Source: Tremella fuciformis
Taxonomy: Eukaryota; Basidiomycota; Tremellomycetes; Tremellales; Tremellaceae
Reading direction: 5' to 3'
Assembly (NCBI GenBank): GCA_032768795.1
Contig: CP136493.1
Coordinates: 1,178,001 to 1,242,000 of the forward strand
Length of the DNA stretch: 64,000 nucleotides
The notes beneath the pieces were generated by a model. The model saw nothing but the letters and a program-made list of their open reading frames with translations. It ran no database searches and was not told the DNA's origin. The position numbers and the translations under genes were made by a program. This document shows, piece by piece, positions 42,512 through 54,638 of the stretch. How positions within the stretch are numbered: position 1 is the first letter of the stretch; every line of letters begins with the position of its first letter.

Positions 42512-44201
42512 ATGTCGGCACCAGTCATCGAACCAGAGAGGGACGTTGTCGTCGACGAGAAAGACGGTAGCGAACACCACGAAAATGCCCTCGCCGATGA
42601 GGCTCAAAAGGGACCTGTCACTGACGACACCATCGCCACCGATTGGACACCTCAGGAGCACCGTCGGCTGGTGTGGAAGCTAGGTACGTGCATCGTTGCC
42701 TTGAGACCTTCCGGTTCGTCGTGCTGACATCCCCTGCAGATATCGCCATCGTTACGCTGACCATGTGCATCTACGTGTCCTCGTACATCGACCGTGGCAA
42801 CCTTGGCAACGCCCGTCTGATGGGTCTCGAGAAGGACGTGCTGGACAACGATGATCAGAAGTACTCAATCGCCCTCATCTGCTTCTACGTCACCTACCTT
42901 GCCTTCGCCCTCCCTGGCACGCTCGCTGCCAAGTACGTGCTACCCTCCACGTCCATCGGCATCGGCTGCGCCATCTGGTCCCTGGGTGCTACCTGCATGG
43001 CGGCGACCAAGAACCCTGCAGGTGTGTACACCGCCCGGCTCTTCGTCGGTATCGGCGAAGCCATGTTCGGCCAAGCGGTTCCTCTGTACTTCTCTTACTG
43101 GTACACCAAGAAAGAAATCGCCAAAAGGCTGGCTCTTTACATATCCGCCGGCGCGTTGGCCGGAGCCTTTGGCGGTCTCATCGCATTTGGAGTGGCCTCC
43201 ATCCCCAATCCTGCCATCCCAGCATGGCGATGCCTCTTTCTCAGTGAGCCACGGCTGAGCTTGCCGAGAGTAGTTTCCTGACCGTTGCATAGTTGAGGGT
43301 CTTCCCGGGCTACTGCTCGCACTCGCGGTCTACACTTGCCTCCCTACCTACCCGAACCGGTCCCGCTACCTGACCCCGCGGCAGCGCCAGATCGCAAGCG
43401 CTCGCATGGCCAGCCAGTCGAACAACGAAGGACACGATGGTCTTGACAAGCGTTCCCTCAAACACGCCTTCCTCGACTGGAAGACCTATGTCATGGCGGT
43501 CATGTACCTGTGTCTGAACGTCAACCTCTCCTCCATTGGCGGTTTCCTTCCGACCATCATCAAAGGGCTAGGGTACACCAACGCGAGGGTGAGTTTTACT
43601 CATGCGGTGCCCTTTCACCACGTTGCTGACTCGTAAGGCTCAACTGTTCACTGTGCCCCCATATGCCGTGGCGCTCGTCATGACGGTCCTCATCGCCTCC
43701 ATCTCTGATCGGCTTCAGTCCCGCGGTATCGCCGTCGCATGCGCCTACTCCATCGGCGTGGCAGGATGGGGGATCCTGCTCGGCCTGGACGCCCACTCTA
43801 AATCATCGCACATCCTGAGCGTCCGCTACTTCGGCTGTGTACTCGTGGTTGTCCCCGCCTACGCCGGCATTCCGCTCCAGCTCTCATGGGTGTCGTCCAA
43901 CAATCCGACGCAGAGCCAGCGGGCTGTGGGCCTGGCTATGCTGCAGGCAGTCGGACAGGCAGGTTCTTTTGTCGGCTCGTTCTCGTTTCCCTCAAAGGAG
44001 GGCCCGCAGTACGAGAAGGGCGTGGCGATCAACATCGCGTTCCAACTTTTGGGCGCGGCTCTGGCTTTGGGCATGACTACCTACTGCCGCTTGGAGAATA
44101 GGCGCCGCGACAAGATTGAAGGGGGAAGACCGGCCACGGCAGAGGGACTAGATGTCAAGACGCACTTCGAGAAGGCTCCCGGGTTCAGGTTCACCGTGTG
44201 A
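42512..44201 (+). CDS. MFS permease, ACS (Dal5/Tna1-like) family
   Basis: MSAPVIEPERDVVVDEKDGS is a cytosolic acidic N-terminus. The first helix and family motif follow (YVSSYIDRGNLGNARLMGL), then ICFYVTYLAFALPGTLAAKY, ARLFVGIGEAMFGQAVPLYF, YISAGALAGAFGGLIAFGV, LIEGLPGLLLALAVYTCLP, the second half YLCLNVNLSSIGGFLPTIIK, VPPYAVALVMTVLIASISDR and AINIAFQLLGAALALGMTTY. About 500 residues, 12 helices. It imports an anionic small molecule by family analogy. Position next to the ALDH/ADH/regulator genes suggests it brings in the substrate of that pathway. Confidence 0.87.
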
Positions 44202-45280
44202 TCTAGGAAGTTGATAAGGGGGAGATCAGATGGTGGCCAGTGTCGAGCGTCGCATGCATTGCGATTCGGTGTTCAAATCACAATTCTGGTTGACGCGATG
44301 GGAATCCTTTCTCTTGGAATGAGTGTCACTGAGACGGCCGTTCGGCTGTGCAAGCTGGCTTGAGAGCTTGGGCGAGATTCGCTCGCAGCAGTCCGGGGCA
44401 ACCGAGGGTCCCTCTGACCCGCACAGCCGCCAAGCAGACCGGCCTGTCTTGGCATGCCTGCCCTTGCTCACAAATCCCGCTCAGACGCCGAAGAGCTTCG
44501 CCGGCATGCCGCGAGCTCCTGATGCAGACTCTCGCGGCGAATGTGCCAGCAGACTTGAAGCATGGGTATTTTTCCCGGCTCTACTCGTAGCCTTAATTTC
44601 TACCCTCTTATCCCAAGCGAAATCTGCCTCATCGCCCACCTGGCCATGCACTTCCCCCCTTAACACCCAAATGACTTCTACCTGAAATCGGACCATCGAT
44701 TTCTACAGTTCGTCACCTGCTTGTATATAATCGGGGACAGTTGGCTGCTCTCGCATTGCTATATGCTATTCAATTCAACTCGTCACAGTCACGCTTAGAC
44801 CGCAATTTTTCCAGCATCGTAAGCAGAAATCTGTAGGAATTCTGTCCGATTCGGGGTCGCATTGCCCATTTTGGGCAGGATCAGTGGCCAGAGCTTAACG
44901 GCGAACGCACACAAGAACAAAAGGCTAAAATTCTTTCATCACGCCGCCACAAACACACGATCCGAGGAAGGCTTGAGGCTTCGCAGACGAGTTTGTGCCA
45001 GGATCAAACGATTCGCAACACTCCATGTCGGCAATGGGATCGGGCATTTTTGTCGAGGTCCATGTCGGACCCTGTTCAGCCAGAGCTTGCTTCAGTCGTA
45101 TCGAACAGGCTATCAGTCTCATGTTTCTGCATGAGATCTTTCGATGTGGGCCTACAAGATAGAGATTTTGGTTGATCCAATTATGCGCGTAGACAAAGTC
45201 CACCTTACTTCTCGATCCTTCTCCTCCGCACGGGGAACACGAGCCAGCGGCAAGACGTGAGGGCTGACATGAAGCTTTTA
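44202..45280. other. intergenic, no gene seen
   Basis: About 1.1 kb between the convergent MFS and secreted-protein genes. Short frames on both strands lack recognisable products. TATATAATC near 44724 is the only promoter-like motif. Confidence 0.5.
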
Positions 45281-45862
45281 CTAGTGACCACCGTGATTCG
45301 GACGACCTTGGTGATCATGGTGGCTAGTCGCGTTCCCGCCGAACGGCTCGGTCAAGTTCTTACTTCCCTCTGGACCCCAGGCCTCAGTCCCATTCGACGC
45401 CCAGTAGCTGCCGTAGCCACCCGAGACAGAGGGAGAGGCCGAGGCGGACAATACCGACTGGATGGGACCGCCAGGATTGATGTAGGTGGTGTTCGGGGCG
45501 GCTGAGGTCTCTGACACCGCCGCACTGCTCGAGTGGTGAGGGTGCCAGACAGTTGTCGTGGGTGTATAGGAGGATTGCGCCTCAGTGCTGTGCGACGGAG
45601 CGGAGAAACTGAAGGAGACCCCGTACGAGTTGGTCGGGTGCGCCGAAGAGGACGAGACCGGTGCGCTGCGAGAATGATGCGCGGGCTCAGACCAGATACT
45701 GTGAGTGTGGCTGGCCGCCACCGACGACGGCGACAGTGAGGCGTTGTGCGAGTGGTGCGGAATCTCTGTAGAGGTGGACTGCGTCTCGTTCCAGGGCCTG
45801 TGAGGCGCAGGAGCGGCGAGAGCCAAAGCAGGCAGCAGTGATAGCAGCGTGACCGCGCGCAT
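45281..45862 (-). CDS. small secreted Ser/Thr/His-rich protein
   Basis: A single exon of 193 residues starting MRAVTLLSLLPALALAAPAP, an N-terminal signal peptide with an Ala-Ala-Pro cleavage region. The rest is low complexity: many Ser, Thr, His and Pro with HHS/HSHN clusters and several N-x-S/T sites (NET, NAS, NTT, NGT, NLT, NAT). It ends TSHHDHQGRPNHGGH. No domain is recognised. The His-rich tail could bind divalent metal, and dense Ser/Thr suggests O-glycosylation; both are inferences. No GPI-attachment signal is visible at the C-terminus. Confidence 0.7.
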   Translation of the reverse strand: MRAVTLLSLLPALALAAPAPHRPWNETQSTSTEIPHHSHNASLSPSSVAASHTHSIWSEPAHHSRSAPVSSSSAHPTNSYGVSFSFSAPSHSTEAQSSYTPTTTVWHPHHSSSAAVSETSAAPNTTYINPGGPIQSVLSASASPSVSGGYGSYWASNGTEAWGPEGSKNLTEPFGGNATSHHDHQGRPNHGGH

Positions 45863-47665
45863 GACGAGGTCCTTGGAGGGTGTGCGCAAAAGAGGCTTGG
45901 ACGATAAGATGGCACGAAGGGCTGTTGAGGGAAGTTGCTGGATTCTTAGGAGATCGCATGCTGGTATATGTATGCGAGGACCCCTCGCTCCACTCACGTC
46001 AACTGTCAATCATCGCACGCAAACACTGCGTCAGACGATGCAAGGGTGCTGCGAAACAACTTTGGACATTTTGGTTGTCAGTAGTGCCCGTATCTCCGTA
46101 TCCCAAAAGCCACAGGTGTCTGTGGACGCCGAGGGTATACAGACGAACGTGGAAGGAGGGAGTGGATAGTCAATGACGAGTGGGCGTGTCATTGAGAGTG
46201 AGACGGCGTTGCTGCGCTTTTATTAGGGGGACTTGTCAAGTTATCAGCACCTCTATTTCGCCGACACGTCGGAGGCATCCTTCTTGAAGCCAAAAGGTGG
46301 TACCTTGACTCAACAGCGGATGCTGTTTGTCGTGGAACGGGGATGTCGTTGACATAGCGTCGATCACTAGGGCGCAGCGGGGTCCACTGCTCGAACATGT
46401 GGAGCCCATGTCGAAGTGACGACAAAGGGCCGGTAATGGCTAGCTTGGAAATTGTCCTCCACCGGTGGAAGAAAGTGCTCCGCTCTGGACCGAATCGGGT
46501 TAGCCTCAATCTGATCACGTGACCGAGTCTGGCCTTCGCTCTGCGGGTTCTGCGAATTTTCTTGACCCTTGAACGCCCAGTACCTATGACCTCCGGGGCA
46601 CAATGAATGCGCCATGCCAGAGAAGGTGCGTAAGGCGAGTCCTGCTGTCGAGGACCTCGGGACAAAGCGAGGCCCAGACCATCTGACTGGCTCGGCGTCA
46701 AAAAGAGCATAGGCTCGTCAAGTCGAAAAGCCGGTATTTGCATTTGCGTGATACTAGAACAGTGACGATCGTTGGCCGTTCTTTCGAACAGTTGTCGGAC
46801 CGGGGCCTTTTGCACTGTAATTATTCGGCGCTATCCATCCGCCCAGGCGACCAGTGAATCGCACATTGTCCTCGACCGTCGAGAAACTGCCGCCAAGTGG
46901 TGTGAGCCAGCGGACTGTAGCAGATCACAGCCCGCTATCAGCCCGCTATCCTGCGTTTCCATTCGCTGACTCCTCATCGGCTATCGTCTGTCGGCTTCTT
47001 GCTCATGATGGATCGCCCGTGAGCCTCGGCCTTGGAGGTCGAATACGAGGCGTGTTACTCCTTGAGTTGAGTAGATCTTTCGTTCAGCATCCGTGTCCTC
47101 TATCTTCTGGCGCTCGTCAAGTGATGAATGTAGACTTGTACATCAAGGAAACGCAAGTTCAAGAAGAGATAAGCCTTGCAACACTCGTCAAATGCCAGAC
47201 AAAAATCAGTCACGTGAGATTTGGGGAGATAGTTGCCCGATTAGGCAATTTTATGGCCGAGTCGAGATCACCCCTTCCTTTGCCTTCCACCTCTGTACTT
47301 CCCCCCTCCTCACCAATCCACCCATCTCACTCGTCTCCTGCATCTTCCTTTCATTCCTCCCTCAAGCAACTCGTATCTCTGCGTCTCTCAACACCACTGC
47401 CGCCCTCACCCGTCCCTTCGGCGGCAACCTACTCCATTGCATACTCCCAAAGCCCATTGCCACCCGCTCAGGGCTTCCTGCTTGTTTACACCTTCCACCG
47501 AAGTCGATGACACCGTCCGGAGACGTAGTCAGTCCCGCAAGGTAGTATCGCCTGTTCTTGAAACAGGCACTATCCACTCTTTTCGAAGCCTCCCGATCTC
47601 ATCGCCTTCGGAGCTGGACCCCCATGCATTGAAAGCAAACACCCGCCCACGCGGCACAAACAACC
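45863..47665. promoter_or_regulatory. divergent promoter region, long C/T-rich leader
   Basis: 1.8 kb separates the secreted-protein start (minus) from the BTG-domain gene (plus). From about 47270 to 47650 the plus strand is strongly C/T-rich, typical of a 5' leader. A 208-codon minus-strand open frame at 46189-46815 has no recognisable features and was not called. Confidence 0.45.
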
Positions 47666-49478
47666 ATGGACACTTCCCCCTTCGTCCTTCTCTCGCCTTC
47701 GGGAAGACCGTCCGACCAACCTCTCGACCATCGTCCTCAATCGACTTCGCCCGCCTTCACTCATCGCACCATTCCCTCCATCTCGTCCGATCGAGATCGG
47801 GCCTCGCTGACCCTTGACAAATCCCTCCCCACCGCACTCGCCAATCTCACCCACCACCTCGTCAAACCCCTCGCCCCGCATTATTCCAATGCGACCCTTG
47901 TAGCCCTTCGCGAAGCTCTCTCTCGTGTCCTCACAGAACGCTTCAAACCGACATGGGACGAGGCGAATCCGGATCTCGGCTCGGGCGCCCGTTCCCTCAT
48001 ATGCGACAAGTACCACGGTTTACCGCCTCAACTGCAGGCCGCCGGAAACATCGCAGGTGTAAATGAGAGAGTCTGGCGAAGCGCGCTGGCCTCTAAAAGG
48101 ACCAGGGAGGGAGATGATGCGATAGTCAAGGAGGAATGGGAGGCTTGGTGCGATCCCGGCTACGTCGTATGGCGTTACGGAGGCTGGGAGTGGGAAGACG
48201 CGGGCTATGATCCACATCGTCTTCCAAAACGTGAGTCCGGGTCGTCTGTCGGGCGCTTGGAGCTTACCGTCAGAAACGTTCAAAGTTATCTGGCAAGCCC
48301 AGCATGGCGAGATCACCTCCCCAACCACTGCCATGGCTCCTGCACTAACCCCCGCCCGAGTCAATAAAGCTATTCCCATCCGAGCGCCTGAGGTCGTTCA
48401 CATTCCGCCCACACCGATGCACCACGACTCCGCGAGCGTACCGATCGCGTCTGTCCCAGCGCCACCCTCTCCGATGTCCGCCGACGCGCCTTCTCCCAAG
48501 CTAATGCCCGCTGCGTCAGTCGCCGAAGACAGTCCAGCTCAAACGACAAGGGCGGCCCGCTCAGGCTCAACGTCGAGTTCTGGATCTGACATGATACTCA
48601 CCGACCAGAGCATGGCAATGTCCGAGGCGGATGAGATTCACCCGCATCCCATCCCGACTGGCCTCAGCAGCCGGCATCGGTCGGCCCGGTCGAATGGTGG
48701 CAGCACATCATCTCTCGATTCTGCGTACACGAGCGAGGCCAACTCTTCGGCGCAGACCCAACTGCTTACACCGGCAAGTCGGCCAGCTATCGACGAGGCA
48801 TATCTCCCGACCGTGTCGCTTCTCGAGGAGCTGTCGCTTAAGGGTTTAGGGAAAACGCCCACACCGACTGCTCCAGTAGCGGCTCATCGAGGCAGAGCAT
48901 CTCCCCATTTCCCGGGTGACGGCGACGACGCAATCACGCCGACTCCTGGCTCGACTCAGGCCACTCCTGGCGGGGAAAGGAAGGACACACCATCTGTTAC
49001 GCCGTATGATGGTGGTAATGTGACCGTGCTGGGCGGTGGTGTCAAGCTAGGCGGTTCGTCTCGAGCATCATCGGCGGCGAATCGTTCCAGTGCCAACGGG
49101 ACACCGTTTGACCGATCTCGTTCACCGTCTATATCACTCGCATCACGGGCCCTTAACACGGCGCTCGGGCCAAACATGGGCTCGCCCGGTGCATCCCCTC
49201 GCAAGGCGAGAAGGAGGCGCATCATCCCGACCTATCTCGGAGGCATCAGCCAAGCCGGACCAGTTATGGGCGCATTTTCACAATTCGCGGGCAAGATCCA
49301 GCCCGGCGGTTATCAATTCGCCCATCAGCCATTCCCGCATGGGCCGGCCCCACCTCCGGGTTTGTCTCCACCACCAATGGGCGTTGGCGTCGGCATGTCT
49401 CCGCCGCCGATGCCCATGTCGACAATGCCGCAAGGTCTAGGTCTCCGACCGGGTCCAATGGCACGCCAGCTTTCGTAG
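47666..49478 (+). CDS. BTG/Tob anti-proliferative domain protein
   Basis: Two exons joined at about 48230 (GTGAGT...CGTCAG). After a short Ser/Pro-rich start (MDTSPFVLLSPSGRPSDQPL) comes the BTG-like domain: LPTALANLTHHLVKPLAPHY, LREALSRVLTERFKPTWDEA, LGSGARSLICDKYHGLPPQL, WEAWCDPGYVVWRYGGWEWE, the last matching the conserved DPGxVxxRxG box. The rest (about 400 residues) is Ser/Pro/Ala-rich and probably disordered, ending in a Pro/Met/Gly tail (PPGLSPPPMGVGVGMSPPPM). In animals BTG/Tob proteins recruit the CCR4-NOT deadenylase through Caf1; fungal relatives are few and poorly studied. A role in mRNA decay is inferred. Confidence 0.78.
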
Positions 49479-49813
49479 GCCTCCTCTTGTGTTGTTCCAC
49501 TCTTGGTTCACTTCTACTGCATAGTAGTGTCAGCATTCAATCACACCTAGCTTCGTAAACTGTTCAATACCCGGGAGAGGCGGCTCCTCACGGATGCCCT
49601 TCTTCTTTCGTCTCTGTGCGTTTATACTTCTTCCCTGGTCATATGGCTTGGGACGGTGGGGTCATCTCGCCGGGTGTCATTCGACATCATGCCTTTCGCT
49701 TTTAGCCTCCCGTATGCTCTTCTCTGACGATTTTCGCATCTTTCTCTCTCTTTCAGATGTTATCGCATTCTGCATGCATTCTGCATTGGCGTCGCTCAAC
49801 AAGTAGACCTCTT

Positions 49814-52800
49814 CTAGCTCGCAGCGAGCACTCCAAGGCCTTTCCATGGCCCGACGGCAGGTCTCTCCATCTGCCTCGCCTTGGTCACATCGCCCCCGAA
49901 GCCCATTCCACCACTCTCGACAGCCTCGTCCAAGATCGCCTCTCTGTCCCTCCACGCGTCGTCCAAACTCTCGACGAGCTGCGTGCGTAGACCCACCACA
50001 TGCGCCTGCAGGTCCCGCGCAAGTTCGGGCAGCGGCACTACGAGGTACCGTATTACGCCCAATGCCTCGTGCGACTTTTCGTCCACGCGCAGCACGAGGC
50101 GCGAGAGCGACGAGAGAAGATAGTCGTACTCGTCCACAGTGCCCTTGCGCCCTGCCGCGCGTTTCTTCGATGCCTTGTGTTTGCTCTTGTTTGTCTGGCT
50201 GTGGAGTCAGCCTACAGCGGTGAAAGAGGTGCGGGAGCGCTGACCCTGTGACTCGAGTCGTCTGGGTGATGGTGGTGGGTGCGACGGTGTACCGGGTGAA
50301 CGCGGTGAACGCAGTGGAGGCGTTCGTGGCGACATCAACACCCTCCAGCGCCTCGGTCTCGACGATGAAGAAGGTTTCTGCTGCTCAGCGAGACGACTCG
50401 GGAGTCGGGAATGGGACTAGCCTGGATCCTCTTGGCGCACGCGACGCAGTGCCTGCAGTCGCGCGATCTCCTTCTCCAGCTGACCGCGCATCTCATCAAA
50501 AACCTCAACGAGGTCCTCGTGCGCCTGCTCGAGGCCGGGAAGGATAGTACTGTCCAGCAGATCTGTTCGTTTGTGCAGGTGGACTAGACGGTAGGCCTCG
50601 CCAAACTCGGACCCTTTGCACAGGATCTCGACGGCGTTGTCGATATCCCCAGCGTGGTCGACGAGCAGGTGAGCCGCTTCGAGGCGCTTGCCACGGGACG
50701 CGAGGTGGTCGGAGACCCGCTCGCACATTTCGTCGATGGCGCTCTTTGGCAGCTTCTGCTCGAGCGCCAGGGCGAACAGCTCTCGCCATGCGTGCGCTTT
50801 TTCGTATGCCTTGAGCGCCTTCTCCGGGCGACTGGCCAGAGTGTATGCTACGAGGTAAGTGATCGATCTCGTTGGTGTACCAGACCTCACCAAGAGCGGC
50901 GTCGGAGAACTCTCGTCTGTCGTACAGGTAGTCTCCGTAGAGGTCGTGCACGGTAGATAGTCGTGTCGCGTCCGAGGCATAAAGCTTGAAGGCCTCTTCA
51001 TACAGCTCATAGCGAGCAAGGTACGACGCGGCCTCCTCAAATTTGCCTGTGAAATTGTGAGCTGGCGCCTTCAAACCTTCAGGCAGCTCACCTGCTGCAT
51101 GGAGATTGCGAAGTGCACTGTCCCGTCTGCCCAAATGATCGTCGATACGATACTTCTGCTCGTGTCCGTCAAGAGCCCGCAATTCGCGCAGGAAGGGCAA
51201 GTATTCCTTGGGATCCTGCGAGATGAGCTTTCGCTTGACTGGAGAGGGCGTACTGACCTTCTGAGAATACTGCGCGATCATGAGGACTAGTTGGAAGTTG
51301 TACATGCCCAGAGCGACATCGTAAAGCTGATCCACGTCGGAGAGGAAGATGATATATTTGATGGCATCTTCGACAATCTCGGGATGGTCGGCTTTGATCA
51401 GCATTTGTACTCGCATAGCATAGCTGATAAACAACCCACTCTGAAGGCGAAGTAAGACGCGCAAGGCTGCCTCGTAGTCTGGCGGACGCTTGCACGCATG
51501 AGTGGTGAGGATGGTCTCGACGTACTTGACGAGGTCGATTCCCTCCAGCAGGGCTCGCAAAGCATCGCAGATCGTGTTGACCTTCCCGGTCAAGTCTGGG
51601 CGAGCATTGCTCTGGGCCAGATCGCGGTACAGCACAGGCGCCGAGTCCGAGTCGCTACTTGGTGAGCCACAAACATACGCTGAGATACTGCCACGCACTT
51701 GAGGGCCGAGACAAAAAGATTCAGATAGTCGACCTCCGGAACGGCTTGCACGAATCTAGGCAGATTGTCCATGAACTGGGAAGGAGCGAGATCGTAGAGG
51801 ATGTTGAGATCCAGACGATGCTTGCGGCACGCGAGGAAAGCCTCTCTGTATCGTCCGCTACAGGTCAACCGTGCACGCTCATACCTGGACATGGACTCAC
51901 TCTTTGACATCCCGTCGTACCACTGCAAGAACCAGTGCACGCGGATAGATTGTTTCAAGGTTGCCCCGCGGCATCTGCAGTACCAGGCTCATGGAACTGG
52001 GGCATGCAACAACCGCGAGCGCACCACGCTCTACGCGGCGAGTCTCCCATTCCTGTTCCGCCGATGAGACATCGTCTCCCGCAGCTATTCGAGCCAGGAT
52101 TGTAAGAGGAACGTAGTGGGAGTTTTGAGCCGAAGTCGTGTAGATGAGAAAGTCCGGAGTGAGGGTGAAGGACGTGACAGATGATGCCACGGCAACCGCA
52201 TGGGACTGGTCATACGGAGTACTGTTGAGGGAGGCCGCGCAGAGTTTGCCGTTGGTGGACAGAGCAAGAAGCAGGTCGGCTTCGTAAGAGACCAACAGAG
52301 ACTGAGGCTCGAAGCCAAAGTCGGCCATGATGGTAGTGTCCCTCACTGAGTGATGAGCAGGTGCAAAGATACTGTTAATTTGACTCACGACTCCTGACAT
52401 TGCCCTGCTCGTCACAAGTCAACCAGCCTCTGGATCCCGCATGCAGCACGCGGAAGGCACCTGATGCCTCTGATCTCTTCTCGGTACCGTTCTGTTCGAC
52501 GATTAGGACTTCTGCCGCGGCATCGTCTGACGAAGCGGCGTGAAAGAGCACGGCCACCTCGCCTGAGTCGGATAGACCGATCTGGCTTGCTATCCCTCCC
52601 TCAGCTTTCAAGGGCGGACTGGTCCATCGCAATCCCGGCTCTGCGACCTTTCCACCAGCTCGCAGCCTTGATCCAGTAGCGGGGTCGGGCAACCGAGTAT
52701 GGAGATCCCAGACTTGGACCGAGCCGTCCTTGAAAAGGACGGCAAGCGCATCCTCAGTTGGGGACGTGCTTACGTGAATAGGCGGTGATGGCAGGTCGAG

Positions 52801-54475
52801 CGCATAGGACGACATAGGTGGAGGGGTGTTCTGGGTCCTGAAAGGGGTGATCAAGAGTCGCTCTGCTATCTTAGCCAATTTAGGGGGAAGATCATCTGCA
52901 GCCACACGCACTGCCATCCACTACGGCGACTGATGCAGTATCATCTGGCATTGGCAGTCGTGCGGCATAAGTGTCCCACGCAAACGACCGCGATTGGACG
53001 AAATCTACGATAAGTTCATCTCAAGGCTGCGACGATGACAGCTCACCATCGCCAATGAGATATAGCTGCAGCGGCTGCTCGGAGTGCCAACGTATTGCTC
53101 GTAGCCTGTTGGCTGAGGTGTGCGAGCGCAGCTCCTGCTTGAGGTAGTAATGATAGTTCTTCATGCTCCAGAGTTGCACTGGGTCGTCAGCGGGCTTCGC
53201 GAGCGAATCATATTACTCACCAACATCCTCCTCAAGCCTCTCTAGCCAGATTGCCAGCACTTCCGAGTCGGCATTCCAAGCCAGGCTTTTGACCTTGCCA
53301 TCCCGCCAGACCTCGCGAGCTTCCCGCAACTCGAAGCCTCCATGTCGCAGACCATTCCGTTCCAGCATTGCGACCTCCCAACGCCCGTCCTTGCCATCCC
53401 CTCCCCCCTCGTAGCCATACCTGACCAGTCCGCTGAGCAGATTCCCACTCGGACGCCAGCTGATGGGACCCTCTAACCCGGGAAGACTCTCGGACGTAGC
53501 GGAGAGCTTTGGGGCAAAGTTCGACATTGCGTCTCGAGAGTAGATGCGGACTTGCCGTCGGGCGAAACTCGAGCCTGGATACGGATCAAGGGAGGAGATG
53601 GCGAAGAAAGCCGCGTCGCCTCTGAACGATATGCGAGGAAAACCATCATCCGTCGGATGGGAGAGGGAATGAGGTTTCGAGGACGATGATGAGGGCTGAG
53701 CAGCGAGGGCCGCTGCTTTGCCGAGCGAGCCGTGGAACTGAGTCTTCTTCGATCCCCAGCCGACGTTGATGAACTTGTCTGCGGATCAGCTTCGGCGAGG
53801 CCATAGACGATAGGGCCACCTTCGCCAAAATCATCGGAGCGCAGGGGCTCTTCGTGCACCACATCGAACTGCCGTGTCATGCAGACCAGGTTATCCTCTC
53901 CTGGATGATCAGCTCAGGCTCAGAAGGTGCGGCGAGACGTACCAGTCACTAGCACAAGCTGCTCGTCATCTGGAGACCAGGCAGCCGCCTTGATTCCGCT
54001 GTCCACGCTGCCGACCACATCCACCTGACAGTCAGAGCCGGTACTCTGCGCCGCGGCCTTCTCACAGGCGGCACGTCCCCATCCGGTCCTTCCAGCTGTA
54101 AAGTGGCGATGTCTCCACCCGCCAACAAAATTACCAGCGAGCGATCATCAGCAAAGTACTTGAGGTCGATTGTCTGCGAAGCTCCGGCCGGCTGAGTGAA
54201 CGGGGCAAGTACAGGCGACGAGAAGGTCGCGATGATCTCCTGCTGGTCAGATTAGAGCATGTATCTGCCGTCACACCCACTCCTCGATGCTTTGAGGTGC
54301 TCTGTTGCTCCAGTCTGATAATGTCCACCTCGACGCCGCCTTCGGGCCCCCGTCGCTCGACGGTTAGGTACAAGCAGTCGGTCTCGGGATCGATGGCGAC
54401 ATTTGACGCGTGACCGTTGTCTGTGAGTCCCGCAAGGGACGAGAGCCGCACCCGCGTTGGCGTCAAGCTCCTCAT
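49814..54475 (-). CDS. ELP1: Elongator complex subunit 1 (ELP1/IKI3)
   Basis: A large multi-exon gene, about 1,300-1,400 residues. Start MRSLTPTRVRLSSLAGLTDN at 54475. N-terminal beta-propeller segments: IDPETDCLYLTVERRGPEGG, VDVVGSVDSGIKAAAWSPDD, MTRQFDVVHEEPLRSDDFGE, KFINVGWGSKKTQFHGSLGK (diagnostic for ELP1), RISFRGDAAFFAISSLDPYP, VKSLAWNADSEVLAIWLERL. The C-terminal TPR-like half includes AYVCGSPSSDSDSAP-adjacent exons, FTGKFEEAASYLARYELYEE, AHLLVDHAGDIDNAVEILCK, the basic ASKKRAAGRKGTVDEYDYLL and finally LGVLAAS at 49814. ELP1 is the scaffold of Elongator, which modifies U34 of tRNAs (mcm5/ncm5). It is convergent with the BTG gene and divergent from EMC3. Confidence 0.9.
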
Positions 54476-54638
54476 TGCTGGGCAAGACGATGGGTATCAC
54501 CGACCTAGCCCTAAAGGAAGGCGAGGTTGGAATGGACTTTTTCACGGAGATCGTTTGATCTCCGAGTGACCCGTCACGGCGAGCCGACTGACAGCGACGA
54601 AGGGTAGCCGGACGGTGCCAACTGCCTCATCGCGCAAT
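54476..54638. promoter_or_regulatory. 163-bp bidirectional promoter, ELP1/EMC3
   Basis: Two divergent housekeeping genes have start codons only 163 bases apart. The interval must contain both core promoters and both 5' leaders. No TATA box is visible. Confidence 0.7.

Noticed and set aside
46189..46815. 208-codon open frame on the minus strand
   Set aside because: No signal peptide, domain or coding-like pattern, and Arg/Ser-rich composition typical of chance frames. No conserved splice pattern around it.
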